The translations under genes were made by a program, and so were the position numbers. A DNA stretch of 22,284 nucleotides from a virus. Each line of letters opens with the position of its first letter. Position 1 is the first letter of the stretch. Below the pieces are notes generated by a model. That model was not told the origin of the DNA, searched no databases, and saw only the letters and a program-made list of their open reading frames with translations. The stretch is from the IMG/VR virus record IMGVR_UViG_3300032053_000585, positions 1 to 22,284 of that record, one strand, 5' to 3'. This document shows, piece after piece, positions 1-7,429 of the stretch.

Positions 1-1
1 T

Positions 2-328
2 GGCTTCGACCTCGCGTACCTGGGCTATCACGGCAGCGAGGACCAGCAACTCGGCTACCGGCTCGGGGCGAAGGAGGGTCATCGCACCTTCGTCCACGAA
101 CCACCGTTCGCCTGGCATCCCGAAACTCCCCTCTTTCATTCCGAGCCTGCGAGTAACATCATGGGCACGCACCGGATGGTGCGGACAACGATCAACGGGT
201 TTGACTTCTCGGCCTGCGAGGAGTGCCCGTGTCGGGAACCTATCGATGTCCGAGGTATGACCACTCAGGAGACGGTGATCATCTCGTACAACCGCGAGCA
301 GTTCACTCTGAAGAAGGAGCGCATCTGA
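2..328 (+). CDS. Glycosyltransferase, GT2-like, C-terminal fragment (5' truncated)
   Basis: The reading frame is open from the window edge and ends at TGA 326-328, giving the last 108 residues of a protein whose start lies upstream. Near its beginning it carries GSEDQQLGYRL, which resembles the G-x-ED-x-x-L-x-x-RL acid motif in the C-terminal part of family 2 and galactosyltransferase-like GT-A enzymes, where it contributes to acceptor binding and catalysis. A His-Pro (WHPE) and further histidines follow, as often seen downstream of that motif. It would be a cytoplasmic sugar transferase acting on a virion or host glycan; the substrate cannot be inferred. The stop overlaps the next start (TGATG). 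A second GT-A-like gene lies 325 bases downstream, supporting a glycosylation role. The catalytic DxD region is not visible, so the family call rests on one motif and context. Confidence 0.55.
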   Translation, partial: GFDLAYLGYHGSEDQQLGYRLGAKEGHRTFVHEPPFAWHPETPLFHSEPASNIMGTHRMVRTTINGFDFSACEECPCREPIDVRGMTTQETVIISYNREQFTLKKERI

Positions 329-648
329 TGACGGCTTTGGCGATCACCCCCGCCTCCGGCTCTATCACCCACGCGAAGACCATCTGTCGTGTCGACGTGT
401 CGGGTGCCCCCGCGAACACCACGACCGGCTACGACCCGGCGAAGTACCCGACCAGTCCCGAGGTCCGCTACTACATCGCGTTCATCGTGAACGCGGTCGA
501 GCAGGGCCGCAGCTACGTCTTTGGCGTCAACGGCGGCAAGCACAGCTTCAACAACTACATCTTCCCGTCCGCCGGGACGTGGACGTTGAACCTGTGTGAC
601 GTGGCGGACGACTCCACGGCTGCCGCGCTCTCCGTCGTCGTCGCCTGA
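328..648 (+). CDS. Small virion-like protein, unknown function
   Basis: A 106-residue product. The same frame is open upstream to 223, but the ATG at 328 overlaps the preceding stop (TGATG), the coupling used throughout this window, so I prefer it. The sequence is rich in Ala, Thr, Val and Gly, with alternating beta-strand-like stretches and a C-terminal GTWTLNLCD segment typical of small beta-sandwich (Ig-like) virion decoration domains. No catalytic motif, signal peptide or membrane segment is visible. It lies between two glycosyltransferase genes, so it could be a decoration protein or an acceptor for them, but that is inference from position. I do not recognise the family. Confidence 0.7.
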   Translation: MTALAITPASGSITHAKTICRVDVSGAPANTTTGYDPAKYPTSPEVRYYIAFIVNAVEQGRSYVFGVNGGKHSFNNYIFPSAGTWTLNLCDVADDSTAAALSVVVA

Positions 649-653
649 CCGCG

Positions 654-1529
654 ATGACGAGGCAGCCTAAGGCCCGCCGTGCGACGCGGGCCGGGATCGT
701 AGACGGCACCGAGATGGAGATCATCTCGGCCAACGACCAAGTCTCCACTGAGCAGCGATGCGTCGGCACCGTCGCCATGGTCACCCGCGACAGCGTCGCT
801 GCTCAGACCGCCATCAGCTGGTTGATGGACGACCGCTCCTACATCGGCCCCAACGAGTACAACATGCGGTACATCGTCCAGGGCAACGTGCTCGTCCACC
901 AGCGCAACGAGTGCATCGCGAAGATGGATGGCGACTGGATCCTGTTCATCGACTCCGACATGAGCTTCCAGCCGGGGGCGATCTCGGCCCTGGTGGAGAC
1001 CCAGAAGAAGTTCGACCTCGACATCGTCGGGGGGCTGTGCTTTCAGCGCACGCCGCCGTACCAGCCGACGATGTACGTCAGGGCCGCGAACGCCGAGCAC
1101 GGGTACACCTTCCTCGAGGATTACGACGAGGACGCCGCCGTGGAGGTCGACGCCACCGGCATGGCCTTCGTCCTGATCCACAAGCGCGTCTTCGACCGCG
1201 TCCTCCGCCACAAGACGGGCGAGGGCTTCCCTGACCTCGAGCAGCGGCGCTCGATGCGACCCCCGCCCTTCTTTCGCTGGGAGGGCGAGTACGGCGAGGA
1301 CTTCATGTTCTGCCGCGAGGCCAAGGCGGCCGGTTGCCGCATCTTCGTGGATACCTCGATCAAGATCGGCCACGTCGGCCTGACGACGGTCACCGAGGAG
1401 ACCTTCCTCCGGGAGATCGCCTTCCGCAAGCCCGACGAGCAGGCCTTCCGCACGGAGCAGCTCGCCACCGTCGGCCACAAGACGATCACCCCCGAGGACG
1501 CCCGCAGGAAGCTGGGGATCACCTGGTGA
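654..1529 (+). CDS. Glycosyltransferase, GT-A fold (GT2-like)
   Basis: A 291-residue soluble protein. The nucleotide-sugar site is seen as ILFIDSDMSF with a D-x-D triad at residues 100-102, just after a hydrophobic strand. Further on, YGED (213-216) matches the acidic catalytic motif of GT-A enzymes, and IGHVG (His240) resembles the late metal-ligand histidine. The spacing and 290-residue length fit single-domain GT-A transferases found in phages and in glycan clusters. It probably transfers a sugar from a nucleotide donor to a protein or glycan in the cytoplasm before assembly; donor and acceptor are unknown. Start 654 lies 6 bases after the previous stop and has no clear Shine-Dalgarno; the internal ATG at 714 is a less likely alternative. 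Its TGA overlaps the next gene's GTG. Confidence 0.8.
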   Translation: MTRQPKARRATRAGIVDGTEMEIISANDQVSTEQRCVGTVAMVTRDSVAAQTAISWLMDDRSYIGPNEYNMRYIVQGNVLVHQRNECIAKMDGDWILFIDSDMSFQPGAISALVETQKKFDLDIVGGLCFQRTPPYQPTMYVRAANAEHGYTFLEDYDEDAAVEVDATGMAFVLIHKRVFDRVLRHKTGEGFPDLEQRRSMRPPPFFRWEGEYGEDFMFCREAKAAGCRIFVDTSIKIGHVGLTTVTEETFLREIAFRKPDEQAFRTEQLATVGHKTITPEDARRKLGITW

Positions 1530-1999
1530 CCGAGGTCATCGAGGGCACGGCCGTCGAGGTTTCGAACGAGCCGGTGCCGGTGGACTCGCTCCTGCCGCCG
1601 GACTTCGCGGGCTGGGCGGGCGACCAGCCGTGCTTCCTCGTCTTCGAACCAGCCGATGACGACGGAGCGGGGAACATCGGGATCGACATCGACGTGGCAG
1701 GCTGGATCGAGGGCAACCGCGCCACGTTCCGCCGCCCTGGGCTCTGGTTCCTGATGGACAAGGGGACCGGCGGTCCGCTCCTGGCGATGCCCATCGAGGA
1801 AGGCGACCAGTTCTACTACCACCGTCACTTCGTGGGCACAATCGGGGTCGTTAACGGACCGCTGGCCACGCTGCATGTGATAGGGAAGAAGCGACCAGAC
1901 GGCACCGTCGCCCGGCTTTGGCTGTTCCCCAACGGTATGGTCATGAGCGGCGAAGAGAGCGAGGTCGACGTGGTGGCATCGAGGATGGTGGCGGTGTAG
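1526..1999 (+). CDS. Hypothetical appendage protein (paralogue of the 3284-3691 product)
   Basis: A 157-residue product. I chose GTG 1526 because it forms a GTGA overlap with the preceding stop; the open frame upstream runs against the glycosyltransferase gene. It has no recognised domain. Two stretches resemble the protein encoded at 3284-3691: IDIDVAGW (residues 53-60) matches VDMDVRGW, and residues 110-137, beginning GPLATLHVIG and ending WLFPNG, match its residues 81-110, beginning GPLAGIRIYG and ending WVLPDG. The two are probably distant paralogues, either of which could be a small baseplate or fibre-associated protein. It is predicted to be beta-rich and soluble, with no signal peptide. 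Function unknown. Confidence 0.7.
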   Translation: MTEVIEGTAVEVSNEPVPVDSLLPPDFAGWAGDQPCFLVFEPADDDGAGNIGIDIDVAGWIEGNRATFRRPGLWFLMDKGTGGPLLAMPIEEGDQFYYHRHFVGTIGVVNGPLATLHVIGKKRPDGTVARLWLFPNGMVMSGEESEVDVVASRMVAV

Positions 2000-2017
2000 C
2001 ATCTCGCCAACGGTTCA

Positions 2018-2031
2018 TACCCTTCGGGGTA
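2018..2031 (+). promoter_or_regulatory. UUCG-tetraloop hairpin in the 57-base gap
   Basis: TACCC (2018-2022), TTCG (2023-2026) and GGGTA (2027-2031) form a perfect 5-bp stem closed by a C(UUCG)G tetraloop, one of the most stable RNA loops. It lies between the stop at 1999 and the start at 2057, with no T tract after it, so it is not a classical intrinsic terminator. It could stabilise or separate transcripts. The AAGGA Shine-Dalgarno of the next gene (2047-2051) lies outside the stem, so it would not block initiation directly. Confidence 0.4.
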
Positions 2032-2056
2032 GGCTGGGGTAGCGTAAGGAAACCTG

Positions 2057-2725
2057 ATGCCAATCACCATTCCGGCTACCGGGTCTGGCACGGCGACACC
2101 AATCGTCAGTACCGACAATGTCACAGCTGACAGCAGTCAGGTTCAGAATGTTGCGCTTGTTACGGTGTCGGGTGGCGTACTGACTCGGCTCGCTGCTCCA
2201 ACGCAGTACGTTGAAGACGTAGCGATGGGGGCGACTCCGACCGGCACGGCCATCATGGGTTACGGGTCGACAGCTGTACCGACGGCCGTCAATGCCGACG
2301 GTGACGCGGTTACGGCTTGGTATAACAGGAACGGCGTACAGATAGTCGGGTTCGCGCCACACGTCGCCTTGGTCGGCAGTCCGTGGACCTTGACGAGCAA
2401 AACCGTTCAGACGACAACGACTCAGACAAGCGGTGTCGTTATGGCTGGTGGTGCGAGTGAGACGCTTGTTGTCACGAGTATCCAGATCCAGGCTGGCGGA
2501 ACCGTCGCTGGGACAGTTCAGGTGTACTTCGGGACGGCTGCGTATAGCCGTGGTACTAGCAGGGCTATCTTCGATGGTGAGTTCGCACCCTCCGCTACGC
2601 TCAAGCCAGGCGTGATCATGCAGGGGCCGTTCATCGCTGGGGCTGCGGGCGACGATGTCCTCGTGACGACCTCAGCGGCGATCAATCCACTAACGATCAC
2701 GATCTGGTACTACGTGGTGACCTGA
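2057..2725 (+). CDS. Virion-like structural protein, unknown function
   Basis: A 222-residue product. ATG 2057 is supported by AAGGA at 2047-2051. It is Thr, Val, Ala and Gly rich with long stretches of alternating polar and hydrophobic residues, as in beta-structured virion proteins. The C-terminal half has a segment around IFDGEFAPSATLKPG and ends with PLTITIWYYVVT, a pattern that looks like a closing beta-strand of a small jelly-roll or capping domain. Its third-codon positions are visibly richer in A and T than those of the flanking genes, suggesting a separate origin. The tiny frame directly downstream repeats its last residues. It is probably a tail-appendage or decoration component, but no family is recognised. 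Confidence 0.7.
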   Translation: MPITIPATGSGTATPIVSTDNVTADSSQVQNVALVTVSGGVLTRLAAPTQYVEDVAMGATPTGTAIMGYGSTAVPTAVNADGDAVTAWYNRNGVQIVGFAPHVALVGSPWTLTSKTVQTTTTQTSGVVMAGGASETLVVTSIQIQAGGTVAGTVQVYFGTAAYSRGTSRAIFDGEFAPSATLKPGVIMQGPFIAGAAGDDVLVTTSAAINPLTITIWYYVVT

Positions 2726-2772
2726 TGGCCACCGCCCCGCTGACCATCACGCTCTGGGGCTACGAGGTCTAG
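2725..2772 (+). pseudogene. Micro-ORF, possible remnant of a duplicated C-terminus
   Basis: ATG 2725 overlaps the previous stop (TGATG) and opens a 15-codon frame ending TAG 2770-2772, two bases before the next start. Its product ends PLTITLWGYEV, nearly the same as PLTITIWYYVVT at the end of the preceding protein. It may be the leftover end of a deleted paralogous gene, or a short coupling peptide that carries ribosomes to the ATG at 2775. The resemblance is visible in the sequence; the history is inference. Confidence 0.4.
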
Positions 2773-2774
2773 GA

Positions 2775-3284
2775 ATGGTTGCCACGCTCACGCCACGGGT
2801 CTACACCGGTTCCAGCGCAGGGACAGAGAGCGCTGCCGTCACGGGCATCGACTGGGTGTCGATCGACAACGCCGTGAACAGCGGTACCAATCGCACGGAC
2901 TACCCGGTCCAGGGCGGCACCGCGAGCTTCGAAAAGCACGTCCGCCTCAAGCTCGACGTCGCCCCGGCCACGGCGGTCACCAACTTCAAGTTCTGGATGA
3001 GCTCGTCCGCCGTCTCGAATATCCTGCTGCGGGCGAAGTTGGCCGTGGGAACGGGGGGTGCCTCACCCGGCACCGGCGACTCCACCCCAACGGCCACCGC
3101 GATGACCGGGGACGCTGACGCCTACAGCTACACGACGGGCGCGAGAGGTGCCTGGGATGTCGCGTCGTACTCCACGATCAACTACGTCACCAAGGCAATC
3201 CTGCTGCAGCTTCAGCCGAACACCAGCGCGACCCCGGGCGCCATGGCCCAGCAGACGATGAACTACGCCTACGACGAGACCTAG
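2775..3284 (+). CDS. Hypothetical virion-associated protein
   Basis: A 169-residue product starting two bases after the micro-ORF stop and ending TAG 3282-3284, which overlaps the next GTG. Composition is Thr, Ala, Ser and Gly rich. The middle holds KHVRLKLDVAPAT and a strand-rich FKFWMSSS region, then a Gly/Pro/Thr linker (about residues 93-115), then a C-terminal segment ending in QQTMNYAYDET, reminiscent of the closing strand of phage beta-sandwich domains. No enzyme motif, signal peptide or membrane span is seen. Position among the small appendage genes suggests a fibre or baseplate part, but I do not recognise the family. Confidence 0.7.
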   Translation: MVATLTPRVYTGSSAGTESAAVTGIDWVSIDNAVNSGTNRTDYPVQGGTASFEKHVRLKLDVAPATAVTNFKFWMSSSAVSNILLRAKLAVGTGGASPGTGDSTPTATAMTGDADAYSYTTGARGAWDVASYSTINYVTKAILLQLQPNTSATPGAMAQQTMNYAYDET

Positions 3285-3691
3285 TGGACGGCCTGCTATT
3301 CGATGCGGTGGCGATGCTGCCGGATGGGTCGGGCGTCCGGGTCGACATGGACGTGCGAGGCTGGACCTCGGTACTTGAGCGGCCCCTCGTGTCCCTGTCG
3401 CTGGTGCCCAAGGACGGCGCTCTGGCGTCGGACGGGACGCCCTTCCAGCCGGTCACGGTTCAGGTCCCGGCGGGTGCGAGCCCGCTGGCATTCAGCCGGG
3501 TGAAGAAGTCGTTCTCGTCGAGCGGCGGGCCGTTGGCAGGGATCCGCATCTACGGCGTGGGATATTCCGTGCGGGATGAGCCCGACGTTATCGTGTGGGT
3601 GCTGCCCGACGGGTCGATCGAGGTCGGTTCCGACACGCTGCTCTCCGACACCATCCTTGACCGACTGTCCAGGGAGGCGCTGTCGGTGTGA
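3284..3691 (+). CDS. Hypothetical appendage protein (paralogue of the 1526-1999 product)
   Basis: A 135-residue product. GTG 3284 overlaps the upstream TAG and is the natural coupled start. VDMDVRGW (residues 20-27) and residues 81-110, running from GGPLAGIRIYG to WVLPDG, align with the protein encoded at 1526-1999, so a gene duplication is likely. The rest is a mixture of short beta-prone segments without catalytic signatures. Its stop at 3689-3691 overlaps the next ATG. A role as a small structural protein of the tail tip or decoration layer is a guess from context. Confidence 0.7.
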   Translation: MDGLLFDAVAMLPDGSGVRVDMDVRGWTSVLERPLVSLSLVPKDGALASDGTPFQPVTVQVPAGASPLAFSRVKKSFSSSGGPLAGIRIYGVGYSVRDEPDVIVWVLPDGSIEVGSDTLLSDTILDRLSREALSV

Positions 3692-3951
3692 TGTCCAAGT
3701 GGCATTGCCGGTACGGGGATTGGTGGATGGTCCAGGTCGTCTGGGACGGCTGGGTCAGCCTCGGCATCCACGTCGACTTCAAGCACCGCACGGACAGCTT
3801 CGGCCACAGCTTCGGCCCTTACGTCGACCTGCACCTTGGCATCGTGATCGTCTCGCTCGGTTGGCACCCGGCATTCAGCACTGACCTCGAGCGGGTCAGC
3901 TCGGTGAGCCGGGGCGGGGCGGCCATCGACGCGACGGGCACGGTTTACTGA
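3691..3951 (+). CDS. Small conserved-looking phage protein, unknown function
   Basis: An 86-residue product. ATG 3691 overlaps the previous stop (TGATG); the GTG at 3688 would add one residue and is less likely. The core reads DGWVSLGIHVDFKHR, then a His/Gly/Pro-Tyr stretch FGPYVDLHLG, then VSLGWHP. This pattern of tryptophans and repeated hydrophobic strands is one I associate with small hypothetical phage proteins, but I cannot assign a family or function. It lacks a signal peptide or convincing membrane helix. The stop at 3949-3951 overlaps the start of the large propeller protein, so the two are translationally coupled and may act together. Confidence 0.65.
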   Translation: MSKWHCRYGDWWMVQVVWDGWVSLGIHVDFKHRTDSFGHSFGPYVDLHLGIVIVSLGWHPAFSTDLERVSSVSRGGAAIDATGTVY

Positions 3952-6900
3952 TGCCGACCATCAGCAAGTTCGCGAACGCCAACGCCGTCGTCACGACCGG
4001 CTGGACGAACCCGACCAACGCCTACGCGGACGACACCTCGTACGCCACGGCCGCCCCGGGCAAGAACCTGACGGTCAACAGCGACTACGGCTTCGCCGAC
4101 TTCACCTCGGCGGAGATCCCGAACGGTGCGGTGATCGCATCGGTCACCATGTCGATCCGGGTCTTCTGTTCGGTCGCCACGGCGAACATGACGCACGGCG
4201 TCCAAGGGATGAAAAGCGGATCGGCCAGCGGATCGGAGGCGACCCAGAACCCATCCGCCGTGGGCGAGGTCACGGTCACCGCTACGCTGTCCGGGATCAC
4301 TCTCGCGGATCTGCGAGCCGCGTCCACCGTTCTGAAGGCCCGGGCGCGCTCCTCGAAGGGCTCCACGAACACCGCCTACACCAGCTCGCTGGACTGGGTG
4401 AATATCACCGTTACGTGGACAACGGTCGAGGGTTCATTCACGGGCGATGCCACGATCCGGCAGACCAAAAGCGGGTCTTTCACAGGCGACGCCACCGTCA
4501 TGCAGGGCACCCGGGTATACGGGAGCTTCTCTGGCGACGCGACGATCGTTCCCTATCCAGCCCAGGTTCGTAACGCGGTAGGATCGAACAATGGTGCTGG
4601 CGCTACGACGCTAACGGCGACCGTCCCAACGGTCGTAGCCGGGGACAATCTGCTTCTCGCAGTGACAGCGCGGGGTGGTGTGGCTGCCACCCCGAACAGA
4701 GGGCCGAAGTACGCCCGCCAGCGGGTGCAGGTCAGCAATGATGCCGCCTTAGTGTATGCGAAGCCAGGCGGTTCAGAGATCTGGGCGATCGAGGAAAACC
4801 GGATCGTCCGCGTCATTTCGACGACGACCAACACGACGATCGCGACTATTCCATGGACCGGGCTCACCGGCGTTGCTGCGTCCATAAGCGGCCCAGGTAA
4901 ACAGATTGGAGTGTTCAAGGCCGACGGTTCGAAGTTCTACCTGACGACGACCGGTGCAAGTGGTGGCGTGGTGTACGAGTTCACCACGTCGAGCTACACA
5001 TTGACCGCCTCGATCGCTGTCGGGAACGGCTCGTCGTACCTTTGCATGAAGCCAGATGAGACTCGTCTGTACGTCCTCAACACGACGGACTCGACCATGT
5101 CGGTGATCAACACCAGCGGCATGACCATCGTGACGACGATCACTGGGTTTGCGGCTTCCTCGACCATGCTGGCGATCTTGGAAGATGGGACGAAGGTCTT
5201 TGTCGCCGGGGCCACTTATGGCGGCGGGGTCGACGTCGTCCTGACCTCGGCCAACACACGCTCGAACATCGCCAAGGCGTCGTATCGCTGGGATGGCATT
5301 GCCGTCAATCACGCCTCTACCCGTGTGTACGTGGGTGGCGGAACCGGCACTGTCGGCGGGGCCATGGTCATCAACGCCACGACCAACGCCGAGGTGACGA
5401 CGGTCACGTACAGCAGTTCTGATCTGTCCGGCGTCGGTGTCTCGCCCGACGACACTTACTGGTTCCTCGGCCTGTACGGCGGTAGCGCGCTCCGGGTCTA
5501 CGCTCAGGCCGCCAACACGCTTGACTACACGATCACCGGTCTGGCCAGCTTCCAGTCCCACTATCAAGCTTGGACACCTGACGGTTCCCGTATGTGGGTT
5601 CTCGATGGGACGAACCTCTACATCGTTGACCCGGCAAGCTGGACGGTAGTCGAGACCATCCCGCGTCATCAGGGGACGGGTGGCTTCTCCACATCCGGCG
5701 CGTTCGTGGCTGACACCACCTACGGCCCGACGGGGTACGTGTGGTGGTGTTCCTACTTCACGTATGGGACAGAGATCAACGCCATCGCCGGGGACCCGTG
5801 GCTTCCCTTGGGCGCCGCTGTAGTGAGTGGCACCGACCTCTCTCAGCGAGTGTTCTGGAAGAAAGCTGGGTCGAGTGAGCCTGCCAGCTACATAGTCAAC
5901 CTCGCGACGTCTCAGGCCGCATCAGCGGTGATGGCCTCAGTGGTGGGCGGTTCCCAGCTGGGAGTCCCCGTCTTGAGCGACGGCCCGACAGGGACCTGGA
6001 TCTCGAACGCACAGGGCACCACGGCCTTCGCTGCTGTGACGTACGTAGATACGTCCGGGTATTGGGTAGCCGTCGGAGCCGGTGGGGCGCTGCGCCACGC
6101 CACTGGCCGACCCACTGGCGCTTGGACGTCCAATCCGCAAGGCTCGAACAACTTCAACGACGTCATGTTCACACCAGGTGGAGGGATTGTTGGCGATTGG
6201 GTCGCGGTAGGCGCCAATAAGACCCTGTACTACAAGCTCTACCCCGACCCCTCTGGTGCTTGGACGGCGTGGAGCCCGCCGGGTGGGGCTGGTGCAACGG
6301 ACCTTCGCAGCGTCGCCTATGGCAATGGGTGGTGGGCAGCAGTTGGCAGCATGGGGCTGGTCTACAACCAAACCCACCCGGACGACGCCTGGACGCTTGA
6401 CGGTGCCTATCCGACCACGGTTGGTAATGGTATCGCCTACGGGTCGGGTAACTGGGTCGGTGTTGGAGACAGCGGCGGCCTGTATTACAAGAATAGCGGC
6501 AACATCTCGACCGGCAGCTGGGTATCGAACGCGCAGGGGTCCACCACGTTCAACGATGTTCTCTGGGCTGCGACGGTAGCGCACCCGAGTGGTATCTGGG
6601 TCGCCGTCGGTGACAGTGGCGTGGTTCGCACGGCAGTCAACCCCAGTGGAGCTTGGACGCTGAACACTCAAGGCACGGATGCCATTCAGTCCGTGTGTTA
6701 CGACAGTGCCAGTGGTCTATGGCTGGCGACCACGGCGGTCGACATCCTGTATGCCGCCGACCCGACCGGAGTGTGGACGGCGCAATCGCAGAGCCTCAAC
6801 GGACTGCGCGATGTCAGGGGCGGTGATGGCTTCGTGGTCGCAGTCGGTGACACCGGAGCCGTCTACTACGCCCCGGACGGTTACTCGACAGACACGATCA

Positions 6901-7280
6901 GCTCGACCCAGTACGGCGGCCAAGCCAACGCCTCATCGGCGAACGTAGTCGCCCCGGCCATCGGGAGCTGGGCCAGCGCCGCCGGTCTCAGCCTGTTCTT
7001 TGGTGGATCAGCGTACAACACGACACCGGCCGCTCCGTCTGGGTATACGGAGAAGGCGTCGTCGTCGGGTGGTACGGGGTCTTCGGGCGACACGACAGAG
7101 GTGGCGGGTAATCACATCGAACCGGCCGTCACGAGCCTCTCAGCCTTGACGGCCGCCTGGTCCAACGCAGCGATCAACATCGGGCATTCGGTGTTCATCA
7201 TCCAGACGATCCAGCCAGAGGCTCCGCCCGCGTCAGGTGAGGCGCCCATGCCCTTCGTCGGCGGGGGATACTACCCGTGA
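3951..7280 (+). CDS. Giant tail/appendage protein with two seven-bladed beta-propellers
   Basis: A 1109-residue virion-like protein. Residues 1-160 form a beta-rich N-terminal domain. Residues 161-200 hold three copies of the 14-residue repeat found in the next gene (GSFTGDATIRQ and relatives). Residues about 262-572 contain seven YVTN-like blades, each with a [DE]-[GE]-[ST]-[KR] turn and a VINT/VxxTI-type strand. Residues about 678-977 contain seven blades with W[VL]AVG-[AD]-[ST/K]-G motifs and GAWT turns, like BNR/Ycf48-type propellers. Segments at about 205-243, 615-670 and 985-1088 look like three pieces of one adhesin-like domain, so both propellers may be inserted in its loops. The most likely role is receptor or glycan binding on the tail. 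No catalytic residues are evident. After roughly codon 165 the third positions become less GC-rich, suggesting mosaic origin. Confidence 0.8.
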   Translation: MPTISKFANANAVVTTGWTNPTNAYADDTSYATAAPGKNLTVNSDYGFADFTSAEIPNGAVIASVTMSIRVFCSVATANMTHGVQGMKSGSASGSEATQNPSAVGEVTVTATLSGITLADLRAASTVLKARARSSKGSTNTAYTSSLDWVNITVTWTTVEGSFTGDATIRQTKSGSFTGDATVMQGTRVYGSFSGDATIVPYPAQVRNAVGSNNGAGATTLTATVPTVVAGDNLLLAVTARGGVAATPNRGPKYARQRVQVSNDAALVYAKPGGSEIWAIEENRIVRVISTTTNTTIATIPWTGLTGVAASISGPGKQIGVFKADGSKFYLTTTGASGGVVYEFTTSSYTLTASIAVGNGSSYLCMKPDETRLYVLNTTDSTMSVINTSGMTIVTTITGFAASSTMLAILEDGTKVFVAGATYGGGVDVVLTSANTRSNIAKASYRWDGIAVNHASTRVYVGGGTGTVGGAMVINATTNAEVTTVTYSSSDLSGVGVSPDDTYWFLGLYGGSALRVYAQAANTLDYTITGLASFQSHYQAWTPDGSRMWVLDGTNLYIVDPASWTVVETIPRHQGTGGFSTSGAFVADTTYGPTGYVWWCSYFTYGTEINAIAGDPWLPLGAAVVSGTDLSQRVFWKKAGSSEPASYIVNLATSQAASAVMASVVGGSQLGVPVLSDGPTGTWISNAQGTTAFAAVTYVDTSGYWVAVGAGGALRHATGRPTGAWTSNPQGSNNFNDVMFTPGGGIVGDWVAVGANKTLYYKLYPDPSGAWTAWSPPGGAGATDLRSVAYGNGWWAAVGSMGLVYNQTHPDDAWTLDGAYPTTVGNGIAYGSGNWVGVGDSGGLYYKNSGNISTGSWVSNAQGSTTFNDVLWAATVAHPSGIWVAVGDSGVVRTAVNPSGAWTLNTQGTDAIQSVCYDSASGLWLATTAVDILYAADPTGVWTAQSQSLNGLRDVRGGDGFVVAVGDTGAVYYAPDGYSTDTISSTQYGGQANASSANVVAPAIGSWASAAGLSLFFGGSAYNTTPAAPSGYTEKASSSGGTGSSGDTTEVAGNHIEPAVTSLSALTAAWSNAAINIGHSVFIIQTIQPEAPPASGEAPMPFVGGGYYP

Positions 7281-7429
7281 TATCTGGCACGTCTAGGTGC
7301 TCCTGACAGGGCTGGTCTCCGTTCCGTTAATGGAAGATACTGTCGTCCAGAGATAGCCACAAACGGCCCAATCCAATGGGCTTAAGCCTCGGGTAGCAAT
7401 CCCATGCAGAACACCCCGGTTGTAACTGA
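7281..7429 (+). promoter_or_regulatory. 149-base intergenic region with palindromes before the giant repeat gene
   Basis: This is the longest geneless gap in the window. It holds an imperfect palindrome TTCCGTTAATGGAA (7322-7335, TTAA centre), a short hairpin GCCCA/TGGGC (7366-7370 with 7377-7381) and a perfect 10-bp palindrome GGCTTAAGCC (7379-7388, TTAA centre). No confident -35/-10 pair or T-tailed terminator is visible. A nine-codon frame, ATG 7404 to TGA 7433, overlaps the next start as ATGA and could couple translation, which matters because the ATG at 7430 lacks a Shine-Dalgarno. It may be a promoter, operator or terminator for the giant gene; which one cannot be decided here. Confidence 0.35.

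Noticed and set aside
555-2002. Minus-strand open frames overlapping the glycosyltransferase and the next gene
   Set aside because: Composition is Arg/Val/Asp-biased as expected from the reverse of GC-rich coding DNA; no Shine-Dalgarno and no domain.
7322-7388. Diversity-generating retroelement or att site based on the palindromes
   Set aside because: No reverse transcriptase, template/variable repeat pair, integrase or direct repeat is present in the window.
7281-7429. tRNA or group I intron in the gap before the giant gene
   Set aside because: No cloverleaf with acceptor stem and T-arm consensus could be traced, and no intron core elements are recognisable.
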